DNA of 64,000 nucleotides from Streptomyces caelestis. GTDB taxonomy: Bacteria > Actinomycetota > Actinomycetes > Streptomycetales > Streptomycetaceae. Made by a program: the position numbers and the translations under genes. Positions 31,761 to 40,818 of this stretch are shown piece after piece. The notes below the pieces were generated by a model, which was not told the origin of the DNA, ran no database searches, and saw only the letters and a list, made by a program, of their open reading frames with translations. Position 1 is the stretch's first letter. Every line of letters starts with the position of its first letter. The stretch is taken from positions 7,502,001-7,566,000 of the forward strand of contig NZ_JACHNE010000001.1 of assembly GCF_014205255.1 (NCBI RefSeq). The letters are read 5' to 3'.

Positions 31761-33034
31761 ACGGAGATTCCTTCGGTTGCGTTGCGGCCGCTGGCGGTAG
31801 TGACGTCGAACCTTCCTGTTACGGCTGCAGTGATCAGAGCTTGGCGACGTTCGGCGAGGAGGTCGAGCTGACTGTGGCATCGCTGTGAGGCCATCTGGAT
31901 CACTCGGCGCTCCTCATCGAGGATGGCCATGCTTCGACGTTGCCGTTTGAGAGACGGGGCGGGTACAGGAATCTCCCGAACCGCCTCCAAGTTGATTCGT
32001 GCCCTTGTGGAACCGCGCGAGAGAAGAGCCACCTGGTCATTCACGGGTGGTGAACTGAGTGCCCAGGCTGCGTAGTCATGCAGCACACGGGACTGGTCAA
32101 GGCGTAGGCGGAAGCAGTCAGCCTTGACCATGGCCGGACCAATATGCTCAGGCACGACGCAGGCCCGCCCGAGCGGATGGTTCTGATCTCCCAGGCCCGC
32201 TACCACTAGGTCGCCGGGAAGAGCTTCGTGTCGCTTGAGCTCGTCGAAGTAGTCGAGTGGGACGTAGGCGGCGTCGTGGTCGCGGAACTCGGCTCGCCCC
32301 AGGTTGCCCAGTCTGATCACACGAGCGCCCGCGTCAGAGTAATGAGCGCTGGTCAGCGCACTGCCGAAAGGGCCATCCGTGATGGCGGTGACGAACCGGC
32401 GGATGGGAACCCAACCGGCATCCTTGCCATCCTGGGCGATCACAGTGGACCACCGGTGCGTCAACCTTTCGCCGAGCAACGCCACTTGTGTAGTACGTAG
32501 CTCCCGCAGCGAGTCGATGCGCCCCGTCTCGGCGGCGAGGAAGTCGGCGATGCGACGCTGCTCGTCCAAAGGTGGCAGCATGATGCGTTCGCTGAGGACA
32601 TCGGTCGATGACAGGTGCTTGACGGTGGTCGCGAAGGTCAGGTCATTGATGATCTTCAGTGAGGACGGTAGCGCGTACGCGATGAAGCGCATGTCCACTT
32701 GTGTCCGGGGGCGGAGCAAACAAAGCCGCTGATTGAGCGCCGCCTCCCCGCGATCCCAGACGACCAGGTTGAAGTCGCCATCCATGCCGATGACGACGTC
32801 TCCGTTCCGAAGGAGCGCCGAAGGGGGAACGTGGCCCGTCACATACGTCTCGAAGGAGAGTTCGGCAAGATCCCGAATGCGGACCAGCGGGACATCCCCG
32901 TTCGGGCCGAAGCTCTCCGAGGGGAATGGGTGACCGTTGACGAGGGTGACGAGATCGCCGATGCGGCGGACGGTCCAGCCGCCCGGGAGGGTTTCCGTCC
33001 CCGATGCGGCGCGGACGTCCCATGCGAGACTCAT
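31757..33034 (-). CDS. hsdS: Type I restriction-modification specificity subunit S
   Basis: The 425 residues contain two target-recognition domains separated by a conserved coiled-coil region. The first half ends with PPLDEQRRIADFLAAETGRIDSL and the second with a parallel KRQRRSMAILDEERRVIQ. The target sequence cannot be read from the domains. It is translationally coupled to hsdM upstream (4-bp overlap at 33031-33034) and hsdR downstream. Confidence 0.92.
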   Translation of the reverse strand: MSLAWDVRAASGTETLPGGWTVRRIGDLVTLVNGHPFPSESFGPNGDVPLVRIRDLAELSFETYVTGHVPPSALLRNGDVVIGMDGDFNLVVWDRGEAALNQRLCLLRPRTQVDMRFIAYALPSSLKIINDLTFATTVKHLSSTDVLSERIMLPPLDEQRRIADFLAAETGRIDSLRELRTTQVALLGERLTHRWSTVIAQDGKDAGWVPIRRFVTAITDGPFGSALTSAHYSDAGARVIRLGNLGRAEFRDHDAAYVPLDYFDELKRHEALPGDLVVAGLGDQNHPLGRACVVPEHIGPAMVKADCFRLRLDQSRVLHDYAAWALSSPPVNDQVALLSRGSTRARINLEAVREIPVPAPSLKRQRRSMAILDEERRVIQMASQRCHSQLDLLAERRQALITAAVTGRFDVTTASGRNATEGISV

Positions 33035-35022
33035 TCCGTCACCTGCCCCAGGAGTCCCTGAATCTCCGCCTCAACAGCCTTCAGGTCCGCGTCGATCTCC
33101 GCCAACGGTCGCGGCGGTTGGTACACGTAGAAGTGCCGCGTGAACGGGACCTCGCAGCCGATCCTCGTCTTACTATGGTCGATCCACGCGTCCGGTACGT
33201 GCACGTGCACCTCCCGCACCAGGTACTCCTCGACGTCCGCACCCAACGGTACGTTCTCGTAGTCCCGAAGCTCCGCATCCGGCTCAGGCTTCCCCTTGAC
33301 GAGCTGCACCTCGCCCTCCGGATCCCGTACCCCGATGACATCCCGCAGCGCCTTGTTGAACGGCGCCCCCGTAGGCCACGTCTCGCCTGCCTGCACCACC
33401 GCGTCCTTCAGTGCGAGCCAAGCCTCCTGCTTCGTGCCCCAACTCGTGCCCATCAGGGACTTGAAGGCGTCCACCAATGCCGGAGCCTGCGGCAGCTTCT
33501 GGATCGCCTTGGACGCCTCCAGTGCCGTCAGCGTCTCCTCCGTCACCGCGAACCGCAGCTTCAGCGGGCGCTCCACCGTGATCCGCTGGTAGCCGAAGTC
33601 CTCGTTGCGGAAGACCTTTACCTTGCCGTGCAGCGGGTGCTCCGCATCCTCCGCCACGGCCAGCGCCTCGCCGTACAGCTTGACCACCGTGGCGATGTGG
33701 TCCTTGCCCAGCTCCTTGCGCTTGTCGCCCAGCGACTTCCGCATCTTCTGCCACTGGTCGCGGGCGTCCAGCAGCACGACCTTGCCCTTGTGGTCCGGGC
33801 TCTTGCGGTTGGTCAGGATCCAGAAGTACGTCGAGATACCGGTGTTGTAGAACAACTGGTCCGGCAGGGCGACGACGCCCTCCAGCCAGTCGTTCTCCAG
33901 GATCCAGCGGCGGATCTCCGACTCGCCCGAGCCGGCCGCGCCCGTGAACAACGGCGAACCGTTGAAGACGATCGCGAGCCGCGAGCCGCCCCCGCCGTTT
34001 ACATCCACCGGCTTCATCTTCGAGATCATGTGCTGGAGGAACAGCAGCGAACCGTCGTTGATACGCGGCAGCCCCGCCCCGAAGCGACCGGCCTCGCCCA
34101 GAGCCTTGTATTCGTGCTCGACCTCGTCCTTGACCTTCTTCCACTCCACGCCGAACGGCGGATTGGCGAGCATGTAGTCGAAGGTCTTGCGGGCGTGCCC
34201 GTCGTCGGAGAAGGAGTTGCCGAAGGCGATGTTCTCCGGGTTCTGGCCCTTGATCATGAGATCGGACCGGCAGATCGCCCAGGACTCGGGGTTGAGTTCC
34301 TGGCCGTACACCTCCACCGTGGCGTCCGGGTTGAGCTCGGTGATGAGGTCGTCCATCGCGGAGAGCATGCCGCCCGTGCCGCAGGCCGGGTCGAGGACCG
34401 TGCGCACCGTGCCGGGCAGCTGAAGTCCGTCACCGTCCGGGGCGACCAGCAGCCGCACCATCAGCTGGATGACCTCGCGCGGGGTGAAGTGCTCACCGGC
34501 CGTCTCGTTCGACTGCTCCGCGAAACGGCGGATCAGTTCCTCGAAGATGTAGCCCATGTTGTGGTTGGGCACAATCTCGGGGCGTAGGTCCAGGTCCGTG
34601 AACTTGCCGATGACCTTGTAGAGGAGCCCCGCGCTGTCAAGCCGCTTGATCTGCTGCGCGAACTCGAAGCGGTCCAGCACGCCCCGCGCGTTGTCGGAGA
34701 ACGCCCCCACGTACACCTGGAGGTTCTGTGCCGCGTTCTGGGGGTCCGCCGCGATCTTCTTCAGGGTCAGGCTGGACTTGTTGTAGAAGGAGTGGCCCGA
34801 CGCCCGCCGCAGGAAACGGTCCGGGTCGATCCCACTGTCCTTGTGCTGCTCCGCGATCTCGGAGACCTTCTCGCGCGTCGGCTCCAGAACACACTCCAGG
34901 CGCCGCAGCACCGTGAACGGCAGGATGACCTTGCCGTAGTCCGACTGCTTGTAGTCCCCCCGCAGGAGGTCGGCGACGGACCACGCGTGGTTCGCCAACT
35001 CCGTGTGCTTACTGCTGTTCAA
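33031..35022 (-). CDS. hsdM: Type I restriction-modification methyltransferase subunit M
   Basis: The 663-residue N6-adenine methyltransferase has an N-terminal helical domain (WSVADLLRGDYKQSDYGKVILP), FTPREVIQLM, SAM motif I VLDPACGTGGML and catalytic NPPFG. Its C-terminal stretch of about 190 residues, with FTRHFYVYQPPRPLAEID, is longer than in EcoKI-type HsdM and is typical of a subset of actinobacterial systems. It is the first gene of the hsdM-hsdS-hsdR operon, which overlaps throughout. Confidence 0.94.
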   Translation of the reverse strand: MNSSKHTELANHAWSVADLLRGDYKQSDYGKVILPFTVLRRLECVLEPTREKVSEIAEQHKDSGIDPDRFLRRASGHSFYNKSSLTLKKIAADPQNAAQNLQVYVGAFSDNARGVLDRFEFAQQIKRLDSAGLLYKVIGKFTDLDLRPEIVPNHNMGYIFEELIRRFAEQSNETAGEHFTPREVIQLMVRLLVAPDGDGLQLPGTVRTVLDPACGTGGMLSAMDDLITELNPDATVEVYGQELNPESWAICRSDLMIKGQNPENIAFGNSFSDDGHARKTFDYMLANPPFGVEWKKVKDEVEHEYKALGEAGRFGAGLPRINDGSLLFLQHMISKMKPVDVNGGGGSRLAIVFNGSPLFTGAAGSGESEIRRWILENDWLEGVVALPDQLFYNTGISTYFWILTNRKSPDHKGKVVLLDARDQWQKMRKSLGDKRKELGKDHIATVVKLYGEALAVAEDAEHPLHGKVKVFRNEDFGYQRITVERPLKLRFAVTEETLTALEASKAIQKLPQAPALVDAFKSLMGTSWGTKQEAWLALKDAVVQAGETWPTGAPFNKALRDVIGVRDPEGEVQLVKGKPEPDAELRDYENVPLGADVEEYLVREVHVHVPDAWIDHSKTRIGCEVPFTRHFYVYQPPRPLAEIDADLKAVEAEIQGLLGQVTE

Positions 35023-35127
35023 CTGAATCCCCGAGTTCCTTCCTGAGATGTCCCGCCCCCACCGCGCCGCAGGGTGAGCCGCGCGGGTGCCGACCAGTGT
35101 GGTCTATGTGGATGAAGGTCCGTATGC

Positions 35128-37314
35128 CTAACGCGGTGAATCGGCCCCGTGCGGGTGAGCTGGCCCGCCGTCCCGCCCCGGAAGCAGTTGCCCTCCGGTC
35201 AGCCCGCGTGCAAGCAGCCGTGCCGTCTCCTCCGCCAGCCGCGTCGCCCGCTGTGCCTCCGCCCGGAGCTCGTGCACGTGCCGGAACGCCTCCCCGTACC
35301 GCCGCTGCTCCTCCAACGGCAGCAGCGGCACACGCAGCCGACCCGGGCTGACCGTCAGGACCGTGCTGCCCGTCGACGCGCCCGCGATGTTCTCCTCCGC
35401 GCCCATGAACCCGGCGAGGAACCAGGCGTCCAGGCGTGCGGGGTCCGGCCGGAAGAGGTGGACGTGAGGGCCGAGCAACGCGCCGGCGTCCTCCGCGCCC
35501 GCGACCCGCGCCATTGGACCGTCCCCGCCCGCGATCGCTCGTACGAGGACGTCCCCGACGGCGATCAGCGGCGCCACGACGCCGCGCAGTTCCGCCGGGT
35601 CGCCCGTCGGACCCAACCCGCGTGAGATGTCGGAACTGGTGAGGACCGCGCGGGCCCCAGTCTCGCCGCCGTCCCGGCCTTCTGCGCGGCCCCGCGCACT
35701 CTCCGGCACCGTCCGCAGCAGGGTGAGCGCTCCGCCCCGCGAGAGGTCGGCCGCCGTCGCCGTTCGCCATGCGCGGGCCGCGGCGCCCGCGCTGCTCCAC
35801 TCCTCGTGACCGGCCGTCCGCGCAAGGGACTTCGCGGCCTTGACGAGGTCCCGGCGCGTGGTGTCGACCTCCGCCGACAGTTCCGCAGGATCGACCTCGG
35901 CCCGCGACGCCCGTACGAGTCGCGCCGGGGTCAGGTCCACCACGTCGTCCAGCAGATCCACCACACCGACCGCGTGCGCGACGCCGGACTCGCCCTCGAA
36001 GGTGCCGGGACCTTCCGTGAACGCCCACCATGCCGCCAGGACCCGCGCCGTGAGCTCGGCCCAGTCCAGGGCAGTGGACCGACTCCCGCCGCCCCGGGTG
36101 CGGGATTGTCCGGCCGTACCGCCGACTCCCGCCCCCGCTCCCGTCGATGTCTCCGCCGTGTCCACGAACAGCACCGACTTGTGCTCCGGGCCGCCCGGTT
36201 CGGGCCGTTGCAGCACCCAGATCTGGAGACCGACGTGCAGCGGCACCGACGCCCCCGCCGGCAGTGCGATTACCGCCCGCAGCGCCCCACTGCGTACCAG
36301 CTCTGCCCGTACGCGACGCCCCGACGCGCGCCCGGCCGTGGCCGGCGGCAGAAGCAGGGCCGCGTAGCCACCGGGTGTCAGATGGGCCAGTGCGTGCTGC
36401 ACCCACGCGAGCTCCGACTCGGCGCGGGCCGGTACGCCGTACGCCCAGCGGGGGTCGTACGCCAGCTCGTCGTGGCCCCAGTCCCGGATGCCGTACGGCG
36501 GATTGCACAGCACCGCGTCCACGACCAGGTCGGGGAAGGCGTCCGCGCGGAGGCTGTCGGCGGCTCGCACGGTGACCGTGGCCTCCGGGGCCGTCAGCAT
36601 CAGGCTCACCGCGCTGCGCCGGGCCTGCACCGGGAGCGAATCCTGGCCGTACAGCTCGCGCGCTCCTCGGCGGGCGGCGGCCGCCAGCAGGGTGCCGCTG
36701 CCGCAGGCCGGGTCGAGGACGCGCGCCGGGGAGCCGGGAATCAGGCGGGCGAGCAGATCCGCGAGCGGCGCGGGGGTCTGGTAGGCGCCGGACGCGGCAC
36801 TGTCCTCCAGCTCCCGCCCCGCCAGTACGGCCAGCGCGGCTTGTCCACCCTCATCGCGTACACACGCGTACAGCGCGCGCAGCACCGCCGCGTCTTCCGC
36901 CTCGAAGCGGACGGCGTCCCCGGCCGGCACGGCGTCGGCGGCGGTGGCCACATCGTGCTGCGCGCGGGCGACGAGGTCCGGGTCCGGCAGCAGTGCGGTG
37001 TCCGACAGCTCCTCCGGCGAGCGGCGGGCCGCCGCGAGGACGAGGAGCAGGAGGTCCGACGTGCCTGTGCCGCTCTGCGCGTGCAGGCGCAGGGTCGTCC
37101 GCAGCTCCTCCGAGAGACTCACCGCCGCGACGTGGCCGCGCGAGGCCAGCCAGGAACGCACCGACTCCAGGTCGTACAGCGGGCTGCTGTCCGTACCGCC
37201 GGACGGCGCAGGGAAGTCGTCGTGCCGACGGCGCCAGTTGCTGACCGTGGCACGCGTGACCCCCGCGATGCGGGAGATCTCGGCGGCGGTCACCTGGACG
37301 GATGTCTGGGGCAT
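35128..37314 (-). CDS. Solitary N6-adenine DNA methylase with HTH and HsdS-like tail
   Basis: This 728-residue protein is a fusion: an N-terminal helix-turn-helix (ISRIAGVTRATVSNWRRRHD, about 13-32), a methyltransferase domain with motif I VLDPACGSGTLL and catalytic NPPYG, then a C-terminal specificity-like domain with PLLPLEEQRRYGEAF near 670. No nuclease motif is present. ATG 37314 starts the HTH domain; the open frame continues upstream across the promoter. It lies 105 bp after hsdM in the direction of transcription and diverges from the TIGR04141 gene. It may be an orphan epigenetic methylase or a modification arm for another effector. Confidence 0.85.
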   Translation of the reverse strand: MPQTSVQVTAAEISRIAGVTRATVSNWRRRHDDFPAPSGGTDSSPLYDLESVRSWLASRGHVAAVSLSEELRTTLRLHAQSGTGTSDLLLLVLAAARRSPEELSDTALLPDPDLVARAQHDVATAADAVPAGDAVRFEAEDAAVLRALYACVRDEGGQAALAVLAGRELEDSAASGAYQTPAPLADLLARLIPGSPARVLDPACGSGTLLAAAARRGARELYGQDSLPVQARRSAVSLMLTAPEATVTVRAADSLRADAFPDLVVDAVLCNPPYGIRDWGHDELAYDPRWAYGVPARAESELAWVQHALAHLTPGGYAALLLPPATAGRASGRRVRAELVRSGALRAVIALPAGASVPLHVGLQIWVLQRPEPGGPEHKSVLFVDTAETSTGAGAGVGGTAGQSRTRGGGSRSTALDWAELTARVLAAWWAFTEGPGTFEGESGVAHAVGVVDLLDDVVDLTPARLVRASRAEVDPAELSAEVDTTRRDLVKAAKSLARTAGHEEWSSAGAAARAWRTATAADLSRGGALTLLRTVPESARGRAEGRDGGETGARAVLTSSDISRGLGPTGDPAELRGVVAPLIAVGDVLVRAIAGGDGPMARVAGAEDAGALLGPHVHLFRPDPARLDAWFLAGFMGAEENIAGASTGSTVLTVSPGRLRVPLLPLEEQRRYGEAFRHVHELRAEAQRATRLAEETARLLARGLTGGQLLPGRDGGPAHPHGADSPR

Positions 37315-37372
37315 GGCGGGAGTCCTGACCCTCTCTGGAGTGAGCGTTAACAACCTACAACATGCGTCAAAT

Positions 37373-37391
37373 CTGTCAACGTGTTTGACAG
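37373..37391. promoter_or_regulatory. Perfect dyad in an AT-rich divergent promoter
   Basis: CTGTCAA (37373-37379) and TTGACAG (37385-37391) flank a 5-bp spacer. The surrounding 37345-37400 stretch is unusually AT-rich for this genome. Further TCAA half-sites lie to the left. It sits between the methylase and the TIGR04141 gene, 59 bp and 88 bp from the starts, and could be bound by the methylase's own HTH domain. Confidence 0.65.
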
Positions 37392-37478
37392 TGTTTTCAG
37401 TGCCATGCTTGCCTAGTAACGCTTCCGCCTTGTCGGGGAAGTTCCGTCCAGCCACCACCGAAGAAAGGAATCACCGTC

Positions 37479-39167
37479 GTGACTCTCCTCCAGGACCTTG
37501 CGCAGTCGATCAGCGGCGTTCAGACGCGCCGCAGCACCCTCTACTTCCTCCAGGACACGGGAAGCACATCCGCCGACCTTCGAGCCGCCCTCAACCTCAA
37601 GTACAAGCGAGACCACGGTTTTGTCGTGGAGGAGGTGACGACGGGAGGCGTGCCCGGTGTTCTCTGTCATGGCGTCATCGGTCGGCATCGCCCACCCGAC
37701 TGGGCCGCTGCGGTCGGCACCCTCACCGGGCGGAAGCCGCCGGTGGAGAACCGTACGTCGGCTTGTGCGCTCCTCCTGCCGATCGACAGGGACGTCTTCG
37801 CGCTCACCTTCGGCATGGGGCACCTGCTCCTCGAACAGTCACGCATCTCGCCTGGGTTCGGGTTCAACTTCGTTCTGCGGGCCGTGCAGCCCGACGCCAT
37901 CCGCCAGGTCACGCACAGCCTCATGGACGCCCGGGGGCGCACCGACAGGAGCTCGGCCGCCCAGGGGCAGCACATCCGGGCCTTCCCCATCGAGGAGTAC
38001 GGCGAGGTGGTCAGCCGGCTGGTCGGGATGATCGGGCAGACCGAACTGACGATCAGCAGGTCCCGTCGGCGGACCGTCCAAGTTGCCGGCACCGACTCGT
38101 TGAAGATCCATCTGGGGGCGGCGCCTGCGGACCTCATCCAGGACCTCCGCGAGATCCGGAGCATCACCTCGCGGCAGTCCCCGGCGCCGGATTTCGAGGC
38201 CGTCGCCCGGGTGCGTCCGCTCAAGCCCGGAGACTCACGACGTACGACGCTGGAGAAGAAGCTGGACGATCTCCTCGGCGCTGGGAAGGACGCCGGGAGG
38301 CTGGCGGTCGCTGTGCCCGCCGCATGTCTGGACCAAGAGGACGGCGCCATGTCGTACCGCGTCAAGGTCGGCAGCCGTCGCCAGTTGTTCCCCTCTTTGG
38401 ACGTCAGCGACGTGCTTGGCCTGCTCGAGGAGGTGCCGCCCGGTGCGCGCCTCGCTGCGCTGAAGGACGGATACGTGCAGATGTACAGCGACGAAGAGGG
38501 AGGAGCACCCATCAGTGGCCAGGTGGGAGCTCACAAGTGGCTTGCGGCGGAGATTCCTCTCGGCTCCAGCAGGTACTTCCATCACGAGGGTCGCTGGTTC
38601 GAGATCGGTGACCGGTACCTGAACGGCGTACGGAGTGAGGTCGAGGCGCTCCTGGCGGCACCGGCCGGGATCACGCTGTTTGATTGGACCTCGGTATTCA
38701 AAGAGGAGAAGGACTACAACGAGGAAGCGCGCAAGTACGGCTACGTCTGTCTGGACCGAAAGCTGATCCGGACCGCGCAGCACCCGTACGGTATCGAGGC
38801 GGCGGACCTCGTGAGCCGTGATGGCACCCTGGTCCACGTGAAGCGCGCCGACTCGTCGGCACCCCTCAGTCACCTCTTCGCTCAGGGCCGGGTGTCGGCC
38901 GACGCGCTTCGGTTCGACAGCGAGGCAAGGGTGGAGTTCGTCCGCCGCGTGCGTGAACAAGACCCCTCGCACCCCATCTCCGACGACTTCGTTCCCAGCA
39001 AGGTTGTGTACGCGATCTCGCTGAAGAGCGGGAAGCGGCTGACGACGGAGAACCTCTTCACCTTCTCGCAAATGGCGCTACTGCAAGCCGCCCGGTCTCT
39101 GCGTGCTCAGGGAATTGAGGTGGCTGTGGTCGACATCCCCACTGTTGTGGCTCAGCCGGTGTGCTGA
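37479..39167 (+). CDS. TIGR04141/DUF6119 sporadically distributed protein
   Basis: This 562-residue protein matches my memory of the TIGR04141 family: an N-terminal TLYFLQD strand, LFPID-like CALLLPIDRDVFALTFGMGHLLLE (split here at about 95-118), FGFNFVLRAVQPD, and a C-terminal DLVSRDGTLVHVKRADSSAPLSHLF region with a nuclease-like DG..HVK element. The family occurs patchily near restriction-modification and mobile loci. Its biochemical role is unknown. GTG 37479 follows AAGAAAGGAA. Confidence 0.8.
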   Translation: MTLLQDLAQSISGVQTRRSTLYFLQDTGSTSADLRAALNLKYKRDHGFVVEEVTTGGVPGVLCHGVIGRHRPPDWAAAVGTLTGRKPPVENRTSACALLLPIDRDVFALTFGMGHLLLEQSRISPGFGFNFVLRAVQPDAIRQVTHSLMDARGRTDRSSAAQGQHIRAFPIEEYGEVVSRLVGMIGQTELTISRSRRRTVQVAGTDSLKIHLGAAPADLIQDLREIRSITSRQSPAPDFEAVARVRPLKPGDSRRTTLEKKLDDLLGAGKDAGRLAVAVPAACLDQEDGAMSYRVKVGSRRQLFPSLDVSDVLGLLEEVPPGARLAALKDGYVQMYSDEEGGAPISGQVGAHKWLAAEIPLGSSRYFHHEGRWFEIGDRYLNGVRSEVEALLAAPAGITLFDWTSVFKEEKDYNEEARKYGYVCLDRKLIRTAQHPYGIEAADLVSRDGTLVHVKRADSSAPLSHLFAQGRVSADALRFDSEARVEFVRRVREQDPSHPISDDFVPSKVVYAISLKSGKRLTTENLFTFSQMALLQAARSLRAQGIEVAVVDIPTVVAQPVC

Positions 39168-39217
39168 CCAGAAGTGGTCCAGTGGTCGTAGTGAGCTACG
39201 GCTGGGCGGGACCTCGT

Positions 39218-39252
39218 CCGTCCCCTCGACGCCTCGGACGTCGAGGGGACGG
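39218..39252. terminator. Bidirectional terminator at the right edge of the island
   Basis: A perfect 14-bp stem (39218-39231 with 39239-39252) has a 7-nt loop. It lies in the 93-bp gap between the convergent TIGR04141 gene and the SCO5389-like gene. Confidence 0.85.
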
Positions 39253-39260
39253 CGACGTGT

Positions 39261-39653
39261 CTAGCAGTCCCTGAACTCCGGCGACTGGTTCAGCACCTGG
39301 GACCGCACGGACGTGAAACGCGCGTACGTCTCCCCGTCCCGTGCCTCCGGGCGGAACGCCGCCACGCGGTGGCAGTTCTGGAAGGCCAGGGTGATGCCGA
39401 AGTGGCGCTCCAGGCTGGTGCGGATCGCGTCGCTGGCGAGGGCGCGCAGGAGTTGGCCGCGCTCCTGTTCCGACGGGGGAGGGGTCTGGTTGTCGGTGAA
39501 GTCGGCCTTGCCGTCGTGGAGGTCGGTGGCGAGGGAGGCGATCAGGTCGTAGGCGTAGGGGAGGGACGTGCGGACCGTGTCCACGAAGTCCTCCTCGCGG
39601 ATGTCGCCCTGCTCGGCTTCGGCGAGGAGCTTCGGGGAGACGTCGAGAGACAT
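39261..39653 (-). CDS. SCO5389-family conserved actinobacterial protein
   Basis: The 130 residues run MSLDVSPKLLAEAEQG, then TVRTSLPYAYDLIASL, DNQTPPPSEQERGQLLRALA, LAFQNCHRVAAF and finish LNQSPEFRDC. This matches, from memory, the streptomycete SCO5389 family. No catalytic motif is evident. It follows the ParA/CooC-like ATPase gene by 50 bp on the same strand and is probably co-transcribed, so the pair may act together. ATG 39653 begins the conserved sequence. Confidence 0.75.
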   Translation of the reverse strand: MSLDVSPKLLAEAEQGDIREEDFVDTVRTSLPYAYDLIASLATDLHDGKADFTDNQTPPPSEQERGQLLRALASDAIRTSLERHFGITLAFQNCHRVAAFRPEARDGETYARFTSVRSQVLNQSPEFRDC

Positions 39654-39703
39654 GGGGGAGTGTCGTCCTGTCTGGTTGGCGGGAGGGCGGGGGCGGGAGG
39701 AGG

Positions 39704-40666
39704 TCAGGCGTTCGGCGGGGTGCCGCCGGGGACGTACTCCGGGTCCACCTGGGCGGCCAGGTCCTCGCCCGTGCGGGCGTCCGCCCACGCTCGGGCGTTG
39801 CGCAGGTGGAACTCGACGGCGTGACGGTGGAGCCGGTCCCAGTCGCGGGGGTGGGAGTCGACGGCCTCGCGGAGGATGGTGAGGGCGTGGCGGTTGTGCG
39901 GCTCCAGCGAGTCGAGCGCGTCCAGGCCGGCCTCCGTGCGGCCCTGTTCGGCCGCGCGGATCCAGGGGGACTGGACGAGGTGGGCCAGGAGGTCGTCCCC
40001 TACTTGTTCCTTGAGGTAGAGCAGGTCGTCCTCGCAGGTCACCTTGTTGCCGATGACCGCGATGCGGATGCCGAACTGTTCCGCGTGGTCGCGGTACTGG
40101 CGGTAGACCGAGACGCCCTTGCGGGTGGGTTCCGCCACCAGGAAGGTGAGGTCGAAGCGGGTGAACAGGCCCGAGGCGAAGGCGTCCGCGCCCGCCGTCA
40201 TGTCGACCACGACGTACTCGCCGGGGCCGTCCACCAGGTGGCCGAGGTACAGCTCGACCGCGCTCAGCTTGGAGTGGTAGCAGGCCACGCCCAGGTCGGA
40301 CTCGTCGAACTCGCCCGTGACCATCAGCGGGACGCCACCCGCCCGGCCGACGTGCCGCGCGTGCAGTTCGTCGTCGCCGAGGGGGCGCAGGAGGCGGGAG
40401 CCGCGTCCCGGGGGAGTCGTTTTGATCATCGCCTCGCGGGAGGTGATGCGTGGGTTCGTGCCGCGCAGGAAGTCCTTGATCTCGGCCAGGTGCTCGCCCA
40501 GGGCAGGGGCGGACTTCTCCTCGTCGCCGAGTGCCTCGGCCAGGTGCTGGTTGATGTCGCCGTCGATGGCGAGGACCGGGGCGCCGGAGCGCGCCAGGTG
40601 GCGGGAGAAGAGCGCCGACAGCGTGGTCTTGCCGCTGCCGCCCTTGCCGACGAACGCGACTCTCAC
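39704..40666 (-). CDS. ParA/CooC-like SIMIBI ATPase
   Basis: The 320-residue protein opens with the deviant Walker A GKGGSGKTT (7-15), then DGDIN, and a later VVVDMTAGADAF Walker B-like strand, as in CooC/MinD/ParA proteins. CooC relatives insert nickel into enzymes and ParA relatives position DNA or complexes. Which applies here is open. A Zur-box-like site lies 17 bp upstream of the start, and a decayed copy of the 3' end is found at 18504-18655. It heads a two-gene operon with the SCO5389-like gene. Confidence 0.85.
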   Translation of the reverse strand: MRVAFVGKGGSGKTTLSALFSRHLARSGAPVLAIDGDINQHLAEALGDEEKSAPALGEHLAEIKDFLRGTNPRITSREAMIKTTPPGRGSRLLRPLGDDELHARHVGRAGGVPLMVTGEFDESDLGVACYHSKLSAVELYLGHLVDGPGEYVVVDMTAGADAFASGLFTRFDLTFLVAEPTRKGVSVYRQYRDHAEQFGIRIAVIGNKVTCEDDLLYLKEQVGDDLLAHLVQSPWIRAAEQGRTEAGLDALDSLEPHNRHALTILREAVDSHPRDWDRLHRHAVEFHLRNARAWADARTGEDLAAQVDPEYVPGGTPPNA

Positions 40667-40682
40667 GACCGCTGCACCTTTT

Positions 40683-40697
40683 TGAAAATGAATGTCA
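40683..40697. promoter_or_regulatory. Zur-box-like site upstream of the ATPase gene
   Basis: TGAAAATGAATGTCA agrees at 13 of 15 positions with the streptomycete Zur consensus TGAAAATGATTTTCA. It lies 17-31 bp upstream of the ATPase start, where a repressor would block transcription. The comparison uses the consensus from memory. Confidence 0.6.
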
Positions 40698-40818
40698 TGT
40701 GGTTAGGTTTAGGGAGTGATCGTCGCCGCTGTCAAATTGACTGCTCCGTAGGGGTGTTGGGTGGCGTCCGAGTGGCAGGCCCCCGGCCGGTCGCCGCCTC
40801 ACCCTTGATGCATATGCT

